A stretch of 64,000 nt of DNA from Chitinophaga sancti (lineage in GTDB: Bacteria > Bacteroidota > Bacteroidia > Chitinophagales > Chitinophagaceae): assembly GCF_034087045.1 (NCBI RefSeq), contig NZ_CP139247.1, positions 2,816,001-2,880,000 of the forward strand, in the 5' to 3' direction. A model generated the notes under the pieces. It made no database searches. It was given only the letters and a program-made list of their open reading frames with translations, and was not told the DNA's origin. The translations under genes were made by a program, and so were the position numbers. Positions within the stretch are counted from its first letter, which is position 1. The number at the start of each line of letters is the position of its first letter. Below, one piece after another: positions 57,884-64,000 of the stretch.

Positions 57884-58549
57884 TTAAGATTTTTGTTGCT
57901 GGATAATGTTCCTGATCACGAATTCGGTGAGTGCGTTACGACCGGAAACACCTAGTTTTCCGGCAATTCTGTAGCGATGATTCTCGATTGTGCGGATAGA
58001 CACACCCAGTTCGTCAGCCATTTGCCTGGTACTTTTACCTTCAGCGATCATTTTAATGATTCTGTTTTCTGCCTTACCCAATCTGTGATACAAAGTTTGC
58101 TGAGCAGTGTTGGGATTGGCCAGAGAGACGGTGCTGGTTTCTTCAGGAGGTCTGACGTGGTTAAATTTGGCGAAGCGACCCAGTCGGGAGCGGATGCTGA
58201 GGAGCAGGTCCCGTTTCCTGAAGGGTCTGGCCAGGTAATCGTCGGCGCCGAGGTTCATGGCCATACGCATCTCCTGTCGGTTATCCCGCAAGCTGATAAA
58301 TATGAGCGGGATGTGATCATAAGCCGGATCATTTCTGAGGGCCATAATAAAATGGTGGCCTCCGGTACCGCGTAAGTGGGCACCACAAATGATAAGGTCT
58401 GGTTGATGGTTCTGACAGATGATGATCCCTTCTTCCTCTGACGCGGCTGTGTATGTGTCATATGATTGTGATACAAGTAACTGCCGCGTTTGCCTTACAA
58501 ATACCTGGTCTTCATCTACAAGTAATATTTTATAGACTGCAGTGTTCAT
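57884..58549 (-). CDS. LuxR-type response regulator with degenerate receiver
   Basis: A 221-residue protein with a receiver domain (1-125) and a C-terminal LuxR HTH (about 160-215: IIKMIAEGKSTRQMADELGV, SIRTIENHRYRIAGKLGVSG). The acidic pocket at the first strand is kept (LLVDED), but the phospho-acceptor Asp is Gly56 (LIICGAHL) and the conserved Lys is Arg108 (LARPF). Phosphorylation is therefore not expected, and it should act as a pseudo-receiver regulator controlled by another signal or by amount. No histidine kinase is encoded nearby. It may regulate the surface-protein genes downstream of the long gap. Confidence 0.88.
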   Translation of the reverse strand: MNTAVYKILLVDEDQVFVRQTRQLLVSQSYDTYTAASEEEGIIICQNHQPDLIICGAHLRGTGGHHFIMALRNDPAYDHIPLIFISLRDNRQEMRMAMNLGADDYLARPFRKRDLLLSIRSRLGRFAKFNHVRPPEETSTVSLANPNTAQQTLYHRLGKAENRIIKMIAEGKSTRQMADELGVSIRTIENHRYRIAGKLGVSGRNALTEFVIRNIIQQQKS

Positions 58550-59893
58550 TAGAAAAGTTGATATACAGGTATGAAAAATTTAACAGGCGAAACTTCAAAG
58601 ATTTGCCTGCTCATGCCTGGGTAAATAAATGGGGACAGGAACTGAGTCTTGATAGCGCATAACGCCAGGAAAAAACGGTGTAATCGTATACATCTTTTAC
58701 TTGGTTAATATTAAGTTTTTACCTCCGGTGATATGCAGATAGAAACGGGCTTTTTTAGTGCCTGTCGGATCTGCCTCCATCAGTTGATATAGTCAGGTTT
58801 CTTTCTAAAAAGATATGGGAGTGGTCTTTCTTCTGCGTAAATATGTATGAAATAACGGGTGTGGCTTCAAGGAATACTATCGCATACCTGTAAAATAAGC
58901 GCTAGTACTCAAAAATAGATGTGCTGATACTCATTTTAAACGATGAAAAAATGAAAAGAAATCCCGCTTCCAGCTTGATTTGCCAACTTTGACGGGGTAT
59001 CAGATTAAACACACCAATATCCTTATAACCACTTACTGGCCTGGTTTACCATAGGTACACCGGGCCTTATTTTATATGTAACCTTCCTCATCTTCATGTT
59101 GCTATGGGAACACAGCCGTCATCTACTGTACAGAAATTGGACCATTTGCTTATAAACCAGTTCATTAACAAATAAGCGGGCCACAAATGCATTAGTAAAT
59201 ATACTAATTTTTAAAGTTCTCAGTGGATGATCTGTAATTATAAAAACATGTTAAAATAATATCATATTAAAAAAGGGTGTTCTTTTAAATCCTCCTGGGC
59301 TTAAAAAAAGTTATCCACATTGTACGCATTTTCTAATGAGTCAAATTTTGTATAAACACGATCTGAAAACAGAATCGAACTTACTCTTATGGCTATCTGA
59401 AAAACTATAGAGGAGAACATATTAAGATTTCCATAAATCCTTTGCGGAGAGTACATATGAGGCCAAAGGGGGAAGGTGAGTACTACTCATTAATTGGAAA
59501 TGAAGAGCTGATTTTTGGATGGGAGCTGCCAGGTATGAAGAGTGAATAAATTTGTAATAGTTTGATTTATAATAACCAAATGGTAGTATTTGTGGGGTAT
59601 TAATTTTCTAAAAAATATTGTTTTATCAATAAATATAGATATTTTTATATTCGAATTAACTATATCCTTGACAATCGGGATTTTATAGTCAAAAAACCAT
59701 AACCAATGATAAACGCTGCATTATATCAGATCTGGACCGCTCTGAACGAGTTGCTGAGGGCGCCCACTTACCGCCTCAGACCTGTGCGGGTACATTATAT
59801 ATATAATAAGGAGAGGGAGCAAAGTAGGTGCATGTAACTCAGCAAATCATTGGGACAAATATTCGAAACTTACCACTAGTTTATAGTAATCCT
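58550..59893. other. 1.3-kb gene-poor, AT-rich region
   Basis: No gene longer than 60 codons is visible. Short frames that look slightly coding: minus 58697-58780 (27 codons, KARFYLHITGG), plus 59009-59155 (48 codons, hydrophobic, no ATG at the start), plus 59336-59410 (24 codons), plus 59457-59549 (30 codons, EELIFGWELPGMKSE) and plus 59706-59837. They may be chance or remnants of decayed genes. A single DnaA-box-like TTATCCACA lies at 59311-59319. The stretch may hold the regulatory region of the surface-protein operon. Confidence 0.4.
59706..59837 (+). CDS. Possible 43-residue leader peptide
   Basis: ATG at 59706 opens 43 codons (MINAALYQIWTALNELLRAP, then TYRLRPVRVH) ending at TAA 59837, just before the surface-protein gene. 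Codon use looks plausible. Within it CTGAGG and CCTCAG can pair, so the region could fold as a leader hairpin. No family is recognised; it may not be translated. Confidence 0.3.
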   Translation: MINAALYQIWTALNELLRAPTYRLRPVRVHYIYNKEREQSRCM

Positions 59894-61627
59894 ATGCCTA
59901 TGCGCAAACATTACAATTCCGCTCGTTTTACCCTGCCATTTTTCAGGCAGCAACGAGTAGGCCTGATTCACACTGGCGCCAAAAAAATCTCAGATTATTT
60001 TCTGGCCCTGATGCTGCTTATTGCAGGTCTGGCCTGGACTCCAGCCAGCGCTACGAATGTAGCTTCCCATAGCGGCCGCCCCACAGCAGGTACTGTTTCT
60101 ACATGGATAACCGCCGCTGGTTCCCCAACTGGAGCAGATAACTCATATGCCAGTGGTAACAACATCACCTATTCTATTTATGTACAGAACAATGGTACTA
60201 CCGCCCTCACGAATGTGACCGTAGTCGATACGCTGCCTGCAAACACCTCTTTTTATGGTGCTACCAGCAGTGTAACACCAGATGCTAATGGCAAGATTAC
60301 CTGGACAATCGCCAGTATCGCAGCAGGTAATAGCTCCTACGTAAATCTGACGGTGACTGTAGGTTCCAATCTGACAGGTGTTGCGTACATTAAAAATACT
60401 GCCTATGTAGATGCAGGAGATGGAAATGGTCTGTTGCCAACTCCAGGTACTATGGGTGGTACTTACACTACCTGGCCTGCACTCTCTACACCTGTAGATA
60501 ATGGGGCTAACTCTGTTTCATGGCTCAGTGTATCTCCTACCACTACTGTGACTGCCGGCGACGTGCTCACTTATACTGTACACGTACGCAACAAGGGGTC
60601 TATAGACCTGAGTAACGTGGTTATCTATGCATATGTGCCTGCTTATACCACTTTCGTAGATGCAGACAATTCTGTTACTGCTGATGCGAATGGCCTGGTT
60701 ACCTGGACCATTGCAAGTCTGCCCGTAAATAGTGCAGATGTAACGAAAGCATATCGGGTCAAAGTTTCTACTGACCTCACCGGTGCCTCTGCCATTACCA
60801 ACACTGCTTATGTAGACAATGGCAATGGTAAAGGAAAGATTGCAACTTATCCCGCTGCAACAGGCGACGCCAGCAATCCGAATACTGCTTCCAACTCAAA
60901 CGCCTCTACTTCCAATACCATTTCCAAATCATCCAGTTTCGATACATGGATGATCGTACTGAATGAAAATGCCAGCACATACGTAAGCTCCGGTGATGTA
61001 CTGACATATTATATATACACGCGCAATACCGGTAGTGTTACTATCCCACAGGTACAGATCAACGTGGTTGTTCCATCAGGTACTACCTATACACAAGGTT
61101 ATGATGGTGCTACTCACCCATTGAATACTGAAACTCAAACTGTCTACTGGACAGTGAGTAACCTGGTAGCAGGCGCCATCAGTTATGTACGTTATACTGT
61201 AACTGCTGATGAAGATCTGACTGCGTATTCAGCGATTACAAGTACTGCAACTGTTAACAACGGTGATACTATCAAGAATACAATGAACTGTGACCCGAAT
61301 GAAAGTGGTTGTGAAGGCAAAACAATTACAAGTATAACCGTTCAGGGTGGCAAGCCGGGTCTGTTTGTAAGTAATGTGGTAACGCCAAATGGTGACGGTA
61401 AGAATGATTACTTCTACATCAGAAACCTTGATGAATACCCGGACTCCAAGCTGTATATCTTCAACCGCTGGGGTGCGCAGATTTATTACTCCAATAACTA
61501 TCAGAACGACTGGAAAGGAACAGGACTAGCAGAAGGAACTTATTTCTATAGAATTGAATTACACAATACCACCGGCGGTGTTGACACTTATACAACCTAC
61601 AAGGGGTGGGTCATGATTATTAGATAA
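59894..61627 (+). CDS. DUF11-repeat surface protein with CHU_C tail
   Basis: The start at 59894 (MPMRKHYNSARFTLPFF) was chosen over a GTG at 59828 because it gives a plausible long signal region (YFLALMLLIAGLAWTPASA). The 577-residue protein has three DUF11-type beta-sandwich repeats with PDANGKITWTIASI, TADANGLVTWTIASL and YVSSGDVLTYYIYTRNTGS. It ends in a gliding-motility/CHU_C domain (VVTPNGDGKNDYFYIRNLDE to YKGWVMIIR), the type IX secretion signal. It lies directly before PorP/SprF and a PorE-like gene, a common arrangement in Bacteroidota where the surface protein is exported and anchored with help of its neighbours. Confidence 0.88.
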   Translation: MPMRKHYNSARFTLPFFRQQRVGLIHTGAKKISDYFLALMLLIAGLAWTPASATNVASHSGRPTAGTVSTWITAAGSPTGADNSYASGNNITYSIYVQNNGTTALTNVTVVDTLPANTSFYGATSSVTPDANGKITWTIASIAAGNSSYVNLTVTVGSNLTGVAYIKNTAYVDAGDGNGLLPTPGTMGGTYTTWPALSTPVDNGANSVSWLSVSPTTTVTAGDVLTYTVHVRNKGSIDLSNVVIYAYVPAYTTFVDADNSVTADANGLVTWTIASLPVNSADVTKAYRVKVSTDLTGASAITNTAYVDNGNGKGKIATYPAATGDASNPNTASNSNASTSNTISKSSSFDTWMIVLNENASTYVSSGDVLTYYIYTRNTGSVTIPQVQINVVVPSGTTYTQGYDGATHPLNTETQTVYWTVSNLVAGAISYVRYTVTADEDLTAYSAITSTATVNNGDTIKNTMNCDPNESGCEGKTITSITVQGGKPGLFVSNVVTPNGDGKNDYFYIRNLDEYPDSKLYIFNRWGAQIYYSNNYQNDWKGTGLAEGTYFYRIELHNTTGGVDTYTTYKGWVMIIR

Positions 61628-61658
61628 TTGAATGAACTGTATTTCTAAAAGTGCAAAT

Positions 61659-62669
61659 ATGTACACAAGAAAAAATTGGTTTACTGTAGTATTATTACTT
61701 TGTCTGGGAGCAGGCGCCAAGGCACAACAAAGTGTTCAGTTCAGCCAGTATATCTTTAATGGCCTGTCTGTAAACCCTGCGTATGCCGGTTATAAAGATG
61801 TAATGTATCTGAATGCAACCTTCCGCGATCAGTGGAGTGGATATCCTGGTGCACCTAAAACAGGTATGGTTTCACTCGATGGTCCGCTGAAGCGCCCAAA
61901 CAGAGATGCAAATGTTGGTTTGGGTGTGCAGGCCATGGTAGATAAACTGGGCCCACAGAGCGCTATCTCCATCTATGGATCTTATTCTTACCGTATCCGC
62001 CTGGATGATGAAGATACTAAACGTATCTGCTTCGGTATCGGTGTGGGTGCTACCCAGTATAGTCTGGATGGTACTACGCTCGAATACCTGGATTCCGGTG
62101 ACCGTATCATCCCTGATGGTACTGCAAAGGAAACAACTCCTGATGCCCGTGTAGGTGTTTACTATTATTCTCCTACCTTTTATTTCGGTGTATCTGCACT
62201 GGACCTCTTTTCAAAATTTACCAGCAGTGGTTATAAATGGAGAGGATATACATATGAAAGTATTCGCAGAAGACAATCTGTTTACCTGACTGCAGGTTAT
62301 ATGTACAGCCTGTCGGAACAGGTTTCACTGAAACCTTCTGTTATGTTTAAGAGTGATTTCGCAGGTCCTGCAGGTTTAGACCTGAACCTGATGATGTACA
62401 TCGATAATCTGCTGTGGATCGGGGGATCTTACAGAACTAACGTAGGCGTGTTTACAAACAAAGCGATTACTACTGCTACAGCAGTGGAATCTACCAACGC
62501 AGCAAGTGCTATATTAGAGTACTACATTACGAGCAAATACCGTATCGGCTATTCCTATGATATGACTTTAAATAAATTGGCTGGCATGCAAAGCGGCAGC
62601 CATGAAATTTCAATCGGCATCCTATTTAATTCTAAGCAATACAGTACTTCCAATCCCCGGTATTTTTAA
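61659..62669 (+). CDS. PorP/SprF family outer-membrane protein
   Basis: The start at 61659 (MYTRKNWFTVVLLLCLGAGA, ending in KAQ) gives a clean signal peptide; an ATG at 61632 is the alternative. The mature part of the 336-residue protein has the family opening QQSVQFSQYIFNGLSVNPAY, AGYKDVMYLNATFRDQWSGY and many amphipathic strands, ending SHEISIGILFN. SprF/PorP proteins sit in the outer membrane and support secretion and surface attachment of type IX cargo with CHU_C tails. The gene follows the DUF11 protein after 31 bases and precedes a PorE-like gene. Confidence 0.9.
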   Translation: MYTRKNWFTVVLLLCLGAGAKAQQSVQFSQYIFNGLSVNPAYAGYKDVMYLNATFRDQWSGYPGAPKTGMVSLDGPLKRPNRDANVGLGVQAMVDKLGPQSAISIYGSYSYRIRLDDEDTKRICFGIGVGATQYSLDGTTLEYLDSGDRIIPDGTAKETTPDARVGVYYYSPTFYFGVSALDLFSKFTSSGYKWRGYTYESIRRRQSVYLTAGYMYSLSEQVSLKPSVMFKSDFAGPAGLDLNLMMYIDNLLWIGGSYRTNVGVFTNKAITTATAVESTNAASAILEYYITSKYRIGYSYDMTLNKLAGMQSGSHEISIGILFNSKQYSTSNPRYF

Positions 62670-62690
62670 TCTTAAGATCATCGAATTAAT

Positions 62691-64000
62691 ATGCTACGTT
62701 GTTACGCAATTTTATTATGTGCACTTTTAGTCGTCCCTGTCACACTCTTTGGACAGGAATCTAAGAGTGTACGTGAATTGGCTGACGAGGCTTACGACAG
62801 GCAGGAATTTGCCACAGCCGGCTCCTTATATTCGAAACTGGCAAATAAGAACCGTAATAAGACTAACATCGAGTTGCTGCAAAAAATAGCAATGTGTTAC
62901 CGCGAAGTTGGCTACTATGAAGAAGCTGCTAACTGGTTCAAAAAACTTGATGCCTTACCTAACTGTCCTAACGTTGCACATCTGGTATATGGAGAGACAC
63001 TAAAGAACCTGCAGAAATATGAGCAGGCAAAAGTACAGATAGCAAAATTTGTCACTACCAAGCCGGATAGTTTACGATTAAAAAATGTAATGAGCGCAGG
63101 ATGTGATAGCGCCATTATGTGGAAAGCAGATCGTGTCGATATGGCGATGGAAGATATTAAAGAATTGAGTTCCTCCGGTTCCGACTACGTAAGTGGTGTA
63201 ACCAGGCAGGGGCTTTTGCTCGTATCAAACGGTTACCGGAAAATGGCAATTTCCAATGCTCCGGAAAAAACACCGCAGATTGATACGCGCACAGGGCAAC
63301 CCTATTTTAAAGCATACCTCTTTAAACAGTATGCACAGGGTGTTGCTAATACATATGTAGAAGAGATATTACCAGAGCTATTGGGCAAGATACCTTATCA
63401 CGTCGGCCCTGTATGTTTTAATCCAAGAGAAGATACTGTCTACGTAACACTGAACTCCTGGCAGCAGGATATTGCGAATAAGACAAAGCGTGGCCCTGTA
63501 AACGGTGAGCGTGTTATGGTCGTGTTCTGGTCTTATAAAACAGGTGACTCCTGGGCGCCGCTGGAACCGCTGAAAGAAATCAATGCAGCAGGCTTTTCTT
63601 CCGGTCACGTAGCCCTGAGCCGTGATGGTCAGCTGATGTATTTCACTTCTGACAGAAAAGGTAGTGTGGGTGGAATGGATATCTGGTATAGTGAGAAACA
63701 AAAGAATGGTAAATGGGGCAAGCCTAAAAACTGTGGTCCTATTATCAATACACCGTTTGACGAAGCATTCCCTACTTTTAACGAAGCGGGTATGTTGTAC
63801 TTCTCCAGTAAAGGACATCCGGGTATGGGTGGTTTCGATATTTACCGTGCAACTGGTACCGGTAGCAACTGGACCAAGCTGCAGAACCTGCGCTGGCCGT
63901 TTAACTCCGGTGGAGATGACCTGGGTTTCATCATGAAAGCGAATATGTATGAAGGCTACTTCGCCTCTAACCGTCCTGGTGGTGGTGGTAGTGATGATAT
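62691..64000 (+). CDS. PorE-like TPR and PD40-repeat protein, 5' part
   Basis: ATG at 62691 opens a frame that runs off the window end after about 436 codons. The signal peptide reads MLRCYAILLCALLVVPVTLF ending in GQ. Next are TPR-like helices (SVRELADEAYDRQEFATAGS, YREVGYYEEAANWFKKLDAL). A beta-propeller with PD40-type repeats follows (SRDGQLMYFTSDRKG, GMDIWYSEKQKN, TFNEAGMLYFSSKGHPGMGG, FDIYRATG). This order and the position after PorP/SprF fit PorE-type proteins, which usually end in an OmpA peptidoglycan-binding domain, presumably lying beyond the window. It would tie the secretion machinery to the cell wall. Confidence 0.8.
   Translation, partial: MLRCYAILLCALLVVPVTLFGQESKSVRELADEAYDRQEFATAGSLYSKLANKNRNKTNIELLQKIAMCYREVGYYEEAANWFKKLDALPNCPNVAHLVYGETLKNLQKYEQAKVQIAKFVTTKPDSLRLKNVMSAGCDSAIMWKADRVDMAMEDIKELSSSGSDYVSGVTRQGLLLVSNGYRKMAISNAPEKTPQIDTRTGQPYFKAYLFKQYAQGVANTYVEEILPELLGKIPYHVGPVCFNPREDTVYVTLNSWQQDIANKTKRGPVNGERVMVVFWSYKTGDSWAPLEPLKEINAAGFSSGHVALSRDGQLMYFTSDRKGSVGGMDIWYSEKQKNGKWGKPKNCGPIINTPFDEAFPTFNEAGMLYFSSKGHPGMGGFDIYRATGTGSNWTKLQNLRWPFNSGGDDLGFIMKANMYEGYFASNRPGGGGSDD

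Noticed and set aside
59009-59155. 48-codon hydrophobic open frame
   Set aside because: It lacks a start codon at its beginning, and frames of this length are expected by chance; listed only as a scrap in the gap.
59311-59319. DnaA box-like TTATCCACA in an AT-rich gap
   Set aside because: Only one box is present and no dnaA, dnaN or other origin genes are nearby, so an origin is not supported.

Overview
This 64 kb window looks like chromosomal DNA of a Bacteroidota bacterium, most likely a Chitinophaga-type member of the Chitinophagaceae. The evidence is the protein repertoire: outer-membrane beta-barrels, a TonB-dependent receptor, many secreted glycoside hydrolases, PorP/SprF and CHU_C-type type IX secretion signatures, a qNor, and a Nudix-type sugar regulator. 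Promoter-like sequences of the Bacteroidetes type (TTTG, about 19 bases, TAnnTTTG) support this. No rRNA, tRNA, CRISPR array, insertion sequence, integrase or phage structural gene was seen. Most of the window is ordinary chromosomal gene content.

Layout. 1-1.9 kb: the 3' end of an outer-membrane beta-barrel gene and a small secreted protein. 2.0-6.9 kb: a tight three-gene operon encoding a TerB_C-domain protein, a BrxD/DUF2791-type P-loop ATPase and an Lhr/BrxHI-type helicase. This is the best candidate for an incompletely described, probably defence- or DNA-related system. 7-18 kb: a secreted GH31 enzyme, a DUF2004 protein, a HopJ-family protein, a GH2 beta-galactosidase, a broken flavoprotein gene, a TPR/DUF3761 membrane protein with a small helical partner, and an S9 peptidase. 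18-27.5 kb: a DUF202 membrane protein, a siderophore-type TonB receptor and a complete RND efflux operon (adaptor, pump, outer-membrane channel). 27.7-29.5 kb: a hypothetical gene and a decayed locus with a truncated serine hydrolase and a beta-barrel fragment. 29.5-33 kb: a large Ig-repeat surface protein with a type IX secretion tail.

33-45 kb: an aldo/keto reductase-AraC operon, an alkyltransferase-like protein, a GH5-ricin lipoprotein, 4-alpha-glucanotransferase, a Nudix-type regulator divergent from an MFS sugar transporter, a DUF1361 protein, a second aldo/keto reductase, and an ABC ATPase overlapping a methyltransferase. 45-48.3 kb: a nitric-oxide detoxification operon (Rrf2 regulator, truncated haemoglobin, quinol NO reductase). 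48.4-58.5 kb: a DUF5703 glycosidase-like protein, a cytoplasmic alpha-amylase, an S10 peptidase, a Crp/Fnr regulator with an AhpD-like partner, a DUF4260 protein, a second S9 peptidase and a response regulator lacking its phospho-acceptor. 58.6-59.9 kb is mostly non-coding. 59.9-64 kb: a DUF11/CHU_C surface protein, PorP/SprF and a PorE-like TPR-PD40 protein cut by the window edge.

How the genes work together: the glycosidases (GH31, GH2, GH5, GH77, GH13, DUF5703) and the sugar transporter suggest a polysaccharide-using lifestyle, although no SusC/SusD pair is present. Several regulator-target pairs come with candidate DNA sites: AraC with 22-bp-period direct repeats, Crp/Fnr with an FNR-like palindrome, and Rrf2 with a near-perfect promoter. 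Several genes have the -7 element only 4-6 bases before the start codon, which predicts leaderless or nearly leaderless transcripts.
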